A DNA stretch of 27,251 bases from an uncultured Lachnospiraceae bacterium (GTDB lineage Bacteria > Bacillota > Clostridia > Lachnospirales > Lachnospiraceae): the NCBI GenBank assembly GCA_910584115.1, contig CAJTYN010000022.1, forward strand, positions 1 to 27,251. Direction: 5' to 3'. The notes beneath the pieces are model-generated. The model was not told the origin of the DNA and did no database searches. It saw only the letters and a program-made list of their open reading frames with translations. Of the stretch, positions 14,885 to 22,568 are shown piece after piece (position 1 is the stretch's first letter; the number at the start of each line of letters is the position of its first letter). Both the position numbers and the translations under genes were made by a program.

Positions 14885-15775
14885 TTATTGATAAAACTTG
14901 ATCAGATGGTCGATGAACTTTTCCACATGATCCTTCAGGATATAGCCTTTCTGGTAGATGATGTAGAATTGGCGTTCCGATAAGTCGCTGGGAAGCTCAA
15001 AGCGCAGGAGGCGCTCAGGATCGTACCCCTGCACGGCCTTCTCCGATATGAGCGACACACCCAGGCCTCCGGCGACCAGATTCTTGATGGATTCCGGGTC
15101 GTTCATCCGCGCCGTCACCGACAGGCTCTCCCCGACGATCCCCATCTTCTCCAGGAGCTGTTCTGCCCTCTTCCCAGTACCGCTGCCCTGTTCCCGCAGG
15201 ATCATCGGCTCCGCCAAGAGCGTCTTGAGCGGGACGGGATCTTGCGCCTGCATCGTCTTATAGCGTTCCGTGGCCGGCGTGATGAGTACCATGCGGTCCT
15301 GGTAAAATCTCTTGAACACCAGGGCTTCATCGTCTGTGCGCATCCCCACCAGCCCGATGTCAAAACCGCCCTTATGTACGGCTTCGATGATCCCCCGGCT
15401 GTCGCCCTGGTCGATCACAAAGCATACATCTTGGTGCTGCCGCTCAAAAGAAGGCAGGACTTCCGGCAGGATATACGCGGAGGGGATCGTAGATACGCCG
15501 ATACGGATCACTTTCGGCTCTTTCCCGTTCCACCGATCCAGCATGTCATCCCGCAGTTTCAGGATGCTCTGCGCACATTCATAAAATTCCCATCCCCGCG
15601 GTGTGATCTCAAAATTCTTGGATGTGCGGGTGACCAGCTGGGAATCCAGCTCTTCCTCCAGGATCCGGATGTGCGTGCTGATCGTCGGCTGGGAGATCCC
15701 CACCTTCTCGGCCGCTATCGTGAAACTCTTATACTTTACGACTGCGATATATGATCGGAGTTGTTTGAAATCCAT
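14885..15775 (-). CDS. LysR family regulator (selenium-metabolism-associated type)
   Basis: A 296-residue LysR-type activator. The N-terminal winged helix reads MDFKQLRSYIAVVKYKSFT, then AAEKVGISQPTISTHI and LEEELDSQLVTRTSKNFEIT. Residues about 90-296 are the periplasmic-binding-like effector domain. This N-terminus resembles the LysR subfamily that accompanies selenium-metabolism genes, and here it is the first gene of such an operon rather than divergent from it, so it should control itself and the six genes below. CAAGGAGG precedes the ATG. Its promoter (15812-15840) overlaps one of two 11-bp direct repeats, the likely regulator sites. The effector is unknown. Confidence 0.88.
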   Translation of the reverse strand: MDFKQLRSYIAVVKYKSFTIAAEKVGISQPTISTHIRILEEELDSQLVTRTSKNFEITPRGWEFYECAQSILKLRDDMLDRWNGKEPKVIRIGVSTIPSAYILPEVLPSFERQHQDVCFVIDQGDSRGIIEAVHKGGFDIGLVGMRTDDEALVFKRFYQDRMVLITPATERYKTMQAQDPVPLKTLLAEPMILREQGSGTGKRAEQLLEKMGIVGESLSVTARMNDPESIKNLVAGGLGVSLISEKAVQGYDPERLLRFELPSDLSERQFYIIYQKGYILKDHVEKFIDHLIKFYQ

Positions 15776-15811
15776 AGATCCTCCTTGAGAGATTCATTTA
15801 TTGACTATTTA

Positions 15812-15840
15812 ACTGTACCTTTTTTTATCGGATATGTCAA
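15812..15840 (-). promoter_or_regulatory. Sigma-A promoter of the LysR-to-methyltransferase operon
   Basis: Minus strand TTGACA (15835-15840), 17-base spacer, TACAGT (15812-15817, 4 of 6 to consensus). The leader to the ATG at 15775 is about 30 bases. The -35 box touches the first TTATCGGATAT repeat. Confidence 0.55.
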
Positions 15841-15856
15841 TCAGATTATCGGATAT
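15825..15856 (+). promoter_or_regulatory. Paired 11-bp direct repeat, probable operator
   Basis: TTATCGGATAT occurs exactly twice, at 15825-15835 and 15846-15856, start-to-start distance 21 bases (two helical turns). It lies between the divergent LysR and DUF554 promoters, and one copy reaches the LysR -35 box. This suits cooperative binding of a regulator on one DNA face. Confidence 0.6.
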
Positions 15857-15878
15857 TTTGATCTCACATGAAAAGAAC

Positions 15879-15907
15879 TTGAAAAACCTTTCCATAAAGA
15901 ATAAAAT
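15879..15907 (+). promoter_or_regulatory. Sigma-A promoter of the DUF554 gene
   Basis: Plus strand TTGAAA (15879-15884), 17-base spacer, TAAAAT (15902-15907). It is followed by AGGAGG (about 15927-15932) and the ATG at 15942. Confidence 0.6.
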
Positions 15908-15941
15908 AGAACGGAAAAAAGATTCGAGGAGGAAGACGACC

Positions 15942-16619
15942 ATGATCGGTACCATCGTAAATACCGGGACCATACTCGCAGGCAGCATCATAGGGAGTGT
16001 CATCAGAAAAGGGATAAAGGAAGAGTATCAGGGCGCCCTGTACAACGCGATGGGCCTGGCGGCCTCCGTACTGGGGATCAACGCCGTGGTGGGAAATATG
16101 CCGGACAGCGAGTATCCCGTCCTCTTCATCCTGAGCTTGGCTCTGGGGAGCCTTCTGGGGACCATGGCGGACTTAGACGGGCGCTTCCAGTCCCTGGTGG
16201 GGAGATTTTCCCATTCGGATCTGGGACAGGGCCTCTCCACGGGGATCCTGCTCTACTGCATCGGGACCCTGTCCATCTTAGGCCCCATCCAGAGTGCCTT
16301 AAATAACGATCATACATATCTGTTCACAAATGCCACATTGGATCTTATCACTTCCATGGTGCTGGCTTCCACCTACGGGATCGGGATGGCACTGGCCGCT
16401 GTCGTCCTGTTCATATGGCAGGGGAGCATCTATCTGTCCGCAGGGCTGCTGGCGGGCTTCATCTCCCCGGAGCTGATGACCGAGGTGTCCATCGTGGGCG
16501 GCGTCCTGATCTTCAGCTCCGGGCTGTCCATCCTGGGGATCAGAGACTGTAAGACATTGAACATGCTCCCCAGCCTCTTGGTCCCCATCTTGTGGTTCAT
16601 CGTAAAAACACTCTTTTGA
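15942..16619 (+). CDS. DUF554 family membrane protein
   Basis: A 225-residue polytopic membrane protein with about seven hydrophobic segments. The N-terminus MIGTIVNTGTILAGSIIG, the ADLDGRF loop and the STGILLYCIGTLSILGPIQSAL stretch are typical of DUF554 (YdfK/YqgA-like). The family is often called a putative transporter, but no substrate is established. I start at ATG 15942 because the family N-terminus begins there and AGGAGG is 9 bases upstream; the 36-residue open extension to 15834 is charged, has no ribosome site and contains the promoter. Divergent from the LysR-led selenium-type operon with a shared control region, so co-regulation is possible. Confidence 0.88.
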   Translation: MIGTIVNTGTILAGSIIGSVIRKGIKEEYQGALYNAMGLAASVLGINAVVGNMPDSEYPVLFILSLALGSLLGTMADLDGRFQSLVGRFSHSDLGQGLSTGILLYCIGTLSILGPIQSALNNDHTYLFTNATLDLITSMVLASTYGIGMALAAVVLFIWQGSIYLSAGLLAGFISPELMTEVSIVGGVLIFSSGLSILGIRDCKTLNMLPSLLVPILWFIVKTLF

Positions 16620-16620
16620 C

Positions 16621-16700
16621 TTTTTCGTGTACTTTTCTGCGAGAAAAGTACCAAAAGCGCCGGGGATCGCGGATTTCCCCCGGACCCCTTTAAAACGCTT
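16621..16700. repeat. Hairpin-rich intergenic element (two stem-loops), possible dispersed repeat
   Basis: Between convergent genes. First stem: GTACTTTTCT (16629-16638) and AGAAAAGTAC (16642-16651), 10 bp perfect with a 3-base loop. Second: CCGGGG (16660-16665) and CCCCGG (16678-16683); read on the minus strand it is followed by CGCTTTTGG, a weak terminator shape for the sensor kinase transcript. The compact layout resembles dispersed intergenic repeats; copy number cannot be judged from one window. Confidence 0.5.
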
Positions 16701-16761
16701 TCTGAAAGGCAGGTATCCTATCATCTGCAAATCTGTGGTGATCAGAGGGGCTCTTAGGCTT

Positions 16762-19431
16762 TCAGACACCCTCCAGGAGGGGGAATGCGATCTGTACTTT
16801 GAACAGATCCCCGTCCAGATACAGCTGAAATTCCCCGTTCTGCAGTTCTGTCAGGCTCTTGGCGATGGATAAGCCCAGCCCGCTCCCCTGGGTATTTCTG
16901 GAGCTGTCCCCGCGGATAAAGCGCTCTGTCAGTTCATCCGGCGAGATGTTCAGCGGCTGCTGGGAGATGTTCTTCATCGTGAAGACGGCCCGCACTGCCT
17001 CTGTTCCCAATTCCACATAGATCCTCGTGTGAGGCATGGCGTATTTGTAGGCGTTCTGGTAGATGTTCTCCAGGATGCGCCACACGCGCCGTCCGTCCGC
17101 CCGGATCACCACGGGATCCTCGGGGAGATGCTGGACGAGCGTCAATCCCTGCTGGCTGAATTTTTCCTGAAATTCCCCGTTCACTTGGAGAATCATCTCC
17201 ACCAGATCCAAGTCTTCATACTCCAGGCTCAGATTGCCGGTGCTGGCCTTGGAGGCTTCTACCACATCCTCCGTCAGAGTCTTGAGCTGCTGGGACTTTT
17301 TTTCCAGGATGTCCAGATAGCCCTGGATCTTTTCGTCGGGGAGCTGTTCCCGTTTCAGCAAGTCCACATAGTTGATGATGGAGGTCAGCGGCGTCTTGAT
17401 GTCGTGGGAGACGTTGGTGATCAGCTCCGTCTTCAGCCGTTCGCTGCGCAGGCTCTCGTCCACCGCTCTGTCAAGACCCTCCCTGATGTGGTTGATGTCC
17501 TGGGCTAAGGTCTTGCGGTCAAAGGTCAGTCCCTGAGTCGGGATCTTCTCGGCGATCTTTCCAGATGCGATCTTCTGGACGCCTTTTTTGATCTTCTGAT
17601 ATTCGATCTCCACCTTCACGATCCAGCCGATCCCCGCCGCCTGTATCAGGAACAGACAGAAGACCGCGAAGCCGCCTCCGTATGAAAAGTCTGCCAGACA
17701 GAGGGTCAGGAAAGATTCTGCAGAGAGATACGCGCCTAGGACGACCGCTTTCCTGGGGATGTCTCTTAATGAAAGGAACACGCCCAGGAACGCTCTCTTT
17801 CCCTGCCGCAGCAGCACGCGCAGGATGCTGTTCCTCCACAGCGTACGCGCTCTGATCCTGCGCACCAGACTGAGATATCCCCATAGGAAGAACAGGTCCA
17901 TGATTGCGGCGGTCACCGCGACCACGGCCACATAAAACCGCATCTGGTATCCCGCGACAGTCCCCTGCTCCAGGTATTCGGACAATATGGACGGCTGCAG
18001 GAGTCCCGTCTCCTGGAGAAATGCCACGGAACAGGACCACACAACGATCACCAGGAGCGCCGCGGCTTCCGTCTTCCACCGGTCGAAAAAATTTAATGTT
18101 TTTCCTGCCGTCAGCGTCAGCCAGGCGAGGGAGGCCAGGAACAGGATCATACTGGCGACGCACACGCCGATCGCTTTTTTCAGGATTCCCACATTTCTGT
18201 AAAAAGAATCTTTCTCCGTGGCCATCCAATCCTGGACGGGCAGCGTCGTGTCCACGGTCACCGCGAAGACATAGTCTCTGGCGCCAAGGGCTGTGTCTGC
18301 CAGGCTGGACTCGACCAGATGCTCCCAGGTCCCTTCATTCCCGCCTATGGTGCTCTCGAAAGCCGATCCTGCGGAGCCGCTCGTCAGGATCGCATAGCTC
18401 GCTGTCTGCCGGAATCTTTCCAGGCTGTCTTTCCATTCTCTTGCGGTGCTGTACGCGGGATCGTTGGAAAAGGCCGCGTCCTGGCCCAGATCCACATAGA
18501 GATAGCGCACATTGGATGGCTGCGTATGCTGAACCCACCCTGTCTCCAGGTCCGCGGCCTTTTCCGGGATCCTGTTGATGACTGCTTCCAGCGCGTAGAA
18601 GATCTCTTCCAGGGACCACTGTTTCTCATTGACCACCTCCAGCAGGCTGGATGCGCCCTGGGGTTGGCAGATCTCGTCCAGCTGGATGCCGTCATAGAGA
18701 GCGATGCTGCTGTAGAGGGTGTTTCCGTTCTTGTCGATGACCTGTACCGGGAGCGCCTGATATTCATAATATGCCTCTTTGTCCGCGGCCCACTGCTCTA
18801 AGACCTGCCGGAGCTTCTGGCTGTCCAGGATCTTGGACTTCTGGTCTGTGCCCTCCTGGACATCGTCGGAAGTCTCCGCCGCCTCCTGCTCCAGGACTGC
18901 ACCACTGTATGTTTCCTCATATGTCTCCTGCCGCAGGGACCAGTTCTTTTCCTCGGCCATCTCACAGAGATCTTCTATATAATGATAGTGTCGGCTGCCG
19001 TAAGGATCTTCACAGATGAGGATCCTCTTTTGCGGAGTGCCGTCTGTCGTGCCGATCTTTTCATTCCAGTCCAGCAGGTCGCCCAGGGTATAGGCCAGGC
19101 CGGATGTGTTCGTCCCCGTGATCTTTCCCTGGTCGTTGAAATGCAGTACGTCCACCACCGCCTTCCGATCGATCTGTCCGGAGTCGTCCAGCGCCTGACT
19201 CTCCCCGTAAAACTCCAATTCCTGGCACACATGCTCCCGCAGCCGGTTCCCGAATGTGCCGCTCTTAAAAAACGCATCTTCCTTGTCATCCAGGAGCAGG
19301 TCTGACGGTTCGACGAATGAGACCGCCGCCAGCCAGAGGATGCCGGCCGCCAGACCTGCGGCTGCCAGACAAGAAAGCGCGATACCCAGACCTTTCCCAA
19401 GCTGGGATCCTGACCATTTTTTCATAACCAT
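16762..19431 (-). CDS. Large membrane sensor histidine kinase (VanS-like core)
   Basis: An 889-residue kinase. A membrane segment (about 15-39) is followed by an unusually long extracytoplasmic region (about 40-412) that I do not recognise, then five more membrane segments (about 415-441, 455-473, 497-520, 562-580, 584-606). The cytosolic part has a short HAMP-like linker (about 607-660), HisKA with phospho-acceptor His676 in NVSHDIKTPLTSIINY, an N-box ENIYQNAYKYA near 793 and G-box GSGLGLSIAKSL near 849. It autophosphorylates and passes phosphate to the response regulator encoded 19 bases upstream in the same operon. The signal is unknown; the kinase core resembles cell-envelope-sensing VanS/VncS-type proteins in Clostridia. 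GGAGAGG precedes the start. Confidence 0.92.
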   Translation of the reverse strand: MVMKKWSGSQLGKGLGIALSCLAAAGLAAGILWLAAVSFVEPSDLLLDDKEDAFFKSGTFGNRLREHVCQELEFYGESQALDDSGQIDRKAVVDVLHFNDQGKITGTNTSGLAYTLGDLLDWNEKIGTTDGTPQKRILICEDPYGSRHYHYIEDLCEMAEEKNWSLRQETYEETYSGAVLEQEAAETSDDVQEGTDQKSKILDSQKLRQVLEQWAADKEAYYEYQALPVQVIDKNGNTLYSSIALYDGIQLDEICQPQGASSLLEVVNEKQWSLEEIFYALEAVINRIPEKAADLETGWVQHTQPSNVRYLYVDLGQDAAFSNDPAYSTAREWKDSLERFRQTASYAILTSGSAGSAFESTIGGNEGTWEHLVESSLADTALGARDYVFAVTVDTTLPVQDWMATEKDSFYRNVGILKKAIGVCVASMILFLASLAWLTLTAGKTLNFFDRWKTEAAALLVIVVWSCSVAFLQETGLLQPSILSEYLEQGTVAGYQMRFYVAVVAVTAAIMDLFFLWGYLSLVRRIRARTLWRNSILRVLLRQGKRAFLGVFLSLRDIPRKAVVLGAYLSAESFLTLCLADFSYGGGFAVFCLFLIQAAGIGWIVKVEIEYQKIKKGVQKIASGKIAEKIPTQGLTFDRKTLAQDINHIREGLDRAVDESLRSERLKTELITNVSHDIKTPLTSIINYVDLLKREQLPDEKIQGYLDILEKKSQQLKTLTEDVVEASKASTGNLSLEYEDLDLVEMILQVNGEFQEKFSQQGLTLVQHLPEDPVVIRADGRRVWRILENIYQNAYKYAMPHTRIYVELGTEAVRAVFTMKNISQQPLNISPDELTERFIRGDSSRNTQGSGLGLSIAKSLTELQNGEFQLYLDGDLFKVQIAFPLLEGV

Positions 19432-19450
19432 GTCCTCTCCTATAAAACTC

Positions 19451-20146
19451 TCATAAAACTTCCACTTTGTAACCCACGCCCCAGACCACTTTCAGATATC
19501 GCGGTTCTTTGGGGTTGATCTCGATCTTCTCACGGATATGTCTGATATGTACCGCCACTGTGTTCTCCGCGCCGATGGCATCTTCCTTCCAGATGTATTC
19601 GTAGATCTGGCTGGTGGAAAATACCCGTCCCTTGTTTTTCATCAGCAGCAGGAGGATCTGGTACTCGATGGGTGTCAGACGGATCATCTGCCCGTCCAGC
19701 GTCACCTCTTTCTTGTCGTCGTCGATCATCAGACCGCCGCTCCCGTAGATCCCCGCCCGGGACAGATCCGGACTGCCGCCGAACTTCGTGTAACGGCGGA
19801 GCTGGGATCTTACCCGCGCCACCAGTTCCAGCGGGTTAAAAGGCTTGGTCAGATAATCGTCCGCGCCGATGTTCAGCCCTAAGATCTTGTCCGCATCCTC
19901 CGACTTGGCCGATAAGATGATGATCGGGACGGTGTTCTGTTCACGGATCTTCAGCGTGGCCCTTATGCCGTCCAGCTTGGGCATCATGATATCCATGATG
20001 ATCAGCTGGATGTCCTGCTTTTGGATGATCTTCAGGGCTTCCATGCCGTCGTGGGCCTGGTACACCTGATACCCCTCCTGTGTGAGATATATTTCAATGG
20101 CCTCCACGATCTCCTGATCGTCGTCACATACGAGGATACCCGCCAT
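19451..20146 (-). CDS. OmpR/VanR-type response regulator
   Basis: A 231-residue two-domain regulator. The receiver (1-120) has the acidic pocket CDDDQE, phospho-acceptor Asp52 in IIMDIMMPKLDG, Thr/Ser switch region IILSAK and Lys101 in YLTKPFNP. The winged-helix DNA-binding domain (about 135-231) contains LTPIEYQILLLLMKNKGRV and the recognition-helix region ENTVAVHIRHIREKIE. AAAGGAGGAG lies 9 bases before the ATG. It is the first gene of a two-gene operon with the sensor kinase. Three phased TTAAG(A/G) half-sites upstream suggest autoregulation. Confidence 0.94.
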   Translation of the reverse strand: MAGILVCDDDQEIVEAIEIYLTQEGYQVYQAHDGMEALKIIQKQDIQLIIMDIMMPKLDGIRATLKIREQNTVPIIILSAKSEDADKILGLNIGADDYLTKPFNPLELVARVRSQLRRYTKFGGSPDLSRAGIYGSGGLMIDDDKKEVTLDGQMIRLTPIEYQILLLLMKNKGRVFSTSQIYEYIWKEDAIGAENTVAVHIRHIREKIEINPKEPRYLKVVWGVGYKVEVL

Positions 20147-20181
20147 CTTTGATCTCCTCCTTTCGTTTTTTCGTTGTCTTG

Positions 20182-20238
20182 ACTATAGCACCTGATCCTT
20201 AAGGACATGGTCAGGTTTTTTTTAAGATTTTCTTAAGA
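20182..20238 (-). promoter_or_regulatory. Promoter and phased half-sites of the two-component operon
   Basis: Extended -10 TGCTATAGT (TATAGT at 20182-20187), without a good -35. Upstream, TTAAGA on the plus strand at 20222-20227 and 20233-20238 are exactly 11 bases apart (TCTTAA-N5-TCTTAA when read in the gene's direction), and TTAAGG at 20199-20204 is 23 bases from the nearer one. This is the spacing used by OmpR/PhoP-family regulators. A weak -35 plus upstream sites fits an activated promoter. Confidence 0.5.
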
Positions 20239-20250
20239 TCTGGTGCATGT

Positions 20251-20282
20251 AAAAAGGGAGCCTCTCTCATCCCACGGCTCCC
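20251..20282 (-). terminator. Intrinsic terminator overlapping the end of spoIIP
   Basis: Minus strand GGGAGCC (20282-20276), 13-base loop, GGCTCCC (20262-20256), then TTTTT (20255-20251). The 5' arm is formed by the last spoIIP codons, and the stop codon (20269-20267) lies in the loop. Confidence 0.8.
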
Positions 20283-21448
20283 TGTAGTACCTGATCCAGG
20301 ATCTGCGCAAAAGGTTCCATAGCGTTCTTGACCTCCTGGATCGTATTCGTCTGGGCACCCGCCTCCAGCAGGATCGCCCGGGGCCGCAGATGCAGGTTGT
20401 AGCGCAGGCTGGACAGATAGATGTTCCGGCTCAATCCCGGATAACACCGGGCCGCCTGCAGATCGAGCTGAAAGGAAAACGCCAGATTTTCCTGTATATA
20501 CGGATTGGGCAGGTATGTCACGTCCCCGTTGAGGGCGCTGTAGCTCAATCCATTGAAAAACATGAACCGGGCCGTGGGCTTGCCGCCGACCTCGGTCACC
20601 AGACGGCGGTCCTCCGCCACCCCGTCCCGGTGCAGGTCGATGACTACCTCGACGGTGGGGTTTTCCGCCAGGATCTGTTCCACGGCGACCATGGCATGGT
20701 CATACGCGCTGTTCCGGTCGATCTGCCCGTCCACCACATCATAGGTGCCCGTATCATGGATCACATTGTAACCGTACTGATCTTGCAGAAGCCCCGTCAG
20801 GTAGTCGCCCACCCCCACCACGGTGTCCTCCTGGACTCCTTCCCTGGAGTCGGCAAATCCTTCCTGGGAATGGGTGTGGTAGATCAAGATCTGGGGCACG
20901 GCCGGATCTTTTTCCAGGGTCATATCCCGATCTAAGAGTCCCGGGGCATTGATGCGCGTCTCGTCCACCGCCGTGGTGCTGTCCACGATGAAAAAATTTC
21001 CCAGCAGGAACGCATAGTCCTCCAACTGTTCCCTGGTGATCTCCACCTGGGGTTCCGCCGCGGCCGGAGCGCTCTTTTCATTACCGGAGACGGCGGCCGG
21101 ATCCGTTTCTCTTGGCGGATCTTCCGGCTGCTTCTCCTGTTCCGGTTCATTTTTCTGGGCCAACTGGTTTTCCCCCTCTACCTGCTCCTCAAGGTAGCGG
21201 GCGTTGGCTTCGATGATCTTGTCGTATGTATACTCGTCCTCGATCGTGGGACTATAGAGCGCCTGATCTTTCATGTAACCATAGATGGGGAACTGGTGGA
21301 AGAGCTTATCCACCGTCCCGCTCTTCTGCTCCCGGGCGGATCCCCTGAAATAAGATCCTCTGGGATAAAATCCAGGGATATATATGATGAGCATACCGAT
21401 CATGCACAGACAGAGCAGTATGCAGATGGATCTCTGCCAATTCGTCAA
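20267..21448 (-). CDS. spoIIP: Stage II sporulation protein P (forespore-engulfment peptidoglycan hydrolase)
   Basis: A 393-residue membrane-anchored amidase/endopeptidase that works with SpoIID and SpoIIM to thin septal peptidoglycan during engulfment. One transmembrane anchor (about 7-25) is followed by a variable acidic, Pro/Glu/Ala-rich linker (about 85-135). The catalytic domain (about 185-390) has LIYHTHSQEGF (His191, His193), VVIDLHRDG (His273) and LLEAGAQTNT (Glu362), matching the Amidase_3-like SpoIIP family. The start is TTG at 21448 with GGGGTG close upstream. It lies downstream of gpr as in Bacillus. A terminator overlaps its 3' end. Confidence 0.95.
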   Translation of the reverse strand: MTNWQRSICILLCLCMIGMLIIYIPGFYPRGSYFRGSAREQKSGTVDKLFHQFPIYGYMKDQALYSPTIEDEYTYDKIIEANARYLEEQVEGENQLAQKNEPEQEKQPEDPPRETDPAAVSGNEKSAPAAAEPQVEITREQLEDYAFLLGNFFIVDSTTAVDETRINAPGLLDRDMTLEKDPAVPQILIYHTHSQEGFADSREGVQEDTVVGVGDYLTGLLQDQYGYNVIHDTGTYDVVDGQIDRNSAYDHAMVAVEQILAENPTVEVVIDLHRDGVAEDRRLVTEVGGKPTARFMFFNGLSYSALNGDVTYLPNPYIQENLAFSFQLDLQAARCYPGLSRNIYLSSLRYNLHLRPRAILLEAGAQTNTIQEVKNAMEPFAQILDQVLQGAVG

Positions 21449-21465
21449 CTGATCACCCCATAGTT

Positions 21466-21493
21466 GTTATATGAGGCGACTTTCAGAAATAGA
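21466..21493 (-). promoter_or_regulatory. Possible sigma-E-type promoter of spoIIP
   Basis: Minus strand TCTATTT (21493-21487), 13-base spacer, CATATAAC (21473-21466), loosely like the sigma-E pattern (xATATT / CATACAxT). The leader would be only about 11 bases. The rest of 21449-21577 holds a GC-rich stem (GCTCTG/CAGAGC, about 21510-21546) and a T-run right after the gpr stop. Confidence 0.27.
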
Positions 21494-21577
21494 CTATCAA
21501 CCGTGCGTCCTGCTCTGCACCGAAAGCGGCGCGGATCGGATACAGAGCGGGGCATGCGGTCGGCAAAAAAATACGCT

Positions 21578-22489
21578 CTATACATATTCCAGGGCCATGT
21601 TCAGACCTTCTGAGATCGTATATCCCAGCCGTTTGACCGTCTCGTCCACGTCTTTGGGCGTGACGAACATGGTATGCAGATGGGGTGAGATCATCTCTTC
21701 CAGAAATTCCCTGCGCTCCTGTTCTTCCAGTGCTTCCAAGAGATGCGCCATGGCGTCGTGGACGATCGTGGCCGCGTCCACCACTGTGGGGATCCCGATC
21801 CCGATCACCGGGACGCCCAGAGTCTCCGCGTTCAATCCATCCCGGTGGTTGCCGATGCCGGAGCCCGGGTTGATCCCCGTGTCTGTGATCTGGATGGTGC
21901 GGCTCAGGCGTTTGGTGCTCCGGGCGGCCAGCGCGTCCACCGCGATCACTACATCCGGCTTTGTCTCCTCCACCACCCCCTGGATGATCTCCAGCGTCTC
22001 CATCCCTGTCTGCGCCATGACTCCCGGCACGATCCCGCTGACCGCGTGGGCCCGGTCTTCCCCCATCCCTAAAGTCCCGTATTCCCGCAGGACGTGGCGT
22101 GTGATATGCAAGTTCTCGATCACGTTGGGGCCCAGCGCGTCGGGCGTCACTTCCCGGTTCCCCAGGCCCACCACCAGCACGGACTTCTCTTTATCAAGAG
22201 ATGCCAGCCGGCGCAGATGCCGGGCCAGCTCCTTGGAGATCTCCCGATGGTAATCCTGGTCCGGCACAGACATGTCCGGCGCTTCCATCGTGATATAGGT
22301 GCCCTGGGGCTTTCCCATGGTCTTGGCGCCTTTCTCCGTCTCGATCTTCACCAGTGTGGTGCGGATATCCCGTTCCTCATCATACGATTCATCGATCACC
22401 ACGCCGGCCACTTCCACGTTGTCCTCTTCAAAACGCTCCTTCGTCTCCAGGGCCAGGTCTGTCCGGATCCTATAATTCGCCTGCATCAT
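21578..22489 (-). CDS. gpr: Germination protease (GPR endopeptidase for small acid-soluble spore proteins)
   Basis: A 303-residue GPR-family protease. In spores it is made as a zymogen, trimmed at the N-terminus, and degrades SASPs at germination. The pro-region/mature border motif YRIRTDLALET is near residues 6-16. The core has VVGLGNREVTPDALGP, the GIVPGVMAQTG segment, VIAVDALAARS, TIQITDTGINPGSGIG and VPVIGIGIPTVVDA, all family hallmarks, and the C-terminal MFVTPKDVDE. It is shorter than Bacillus GPR (about 370), lacking a mid-C-terminal insertion. AGGAGG precedes the tandem ATGs at 22489/22486; either may start. It lies 80 bases after the AI-2E family gene and upstream of spoIIP. Confidence 0.96.
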   Translation of the reverse strand: MMQANYRIRTDLALETKERFEEDNVEVAGVVIDESYDEERDIRTTLVKIETEKGAKTMGKPQGTYITMEAPDMSVPDQDYHREISKELARHLRRLASLDKEKSVLVVGLGNREVTPDALGPNVIENLHITRHVLREYGTLGMGEDRAHAVSGIVPGVMAQTGMETLEIIQGVVEETKPDVVIAVDALAARSTKRLSRTIQITDTGINPGSGIGNHRDGLNAETLGVPVIGIGIPTVVDAATIVHDAMAHLLEALEEQERREFLEEMISPHLHTMFVTPKDVDETVKRLGYTISEGLNMALEYV

Positions 22490-22568
22490 ATCTCCTCCTG
22501 TGTATCAACTTGATCTTCATAAATCTTTATAAGATAAGATACCCAGTCCAGAGATAAATATCCATTTT

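Noticed and set aside
9767..15775. Selenocysteine (in-frame TGA) genes within the selenium-type operon
   Set aside because: All seven frames are full-length for their families with no internal TGA and no visible SECIS-like need.
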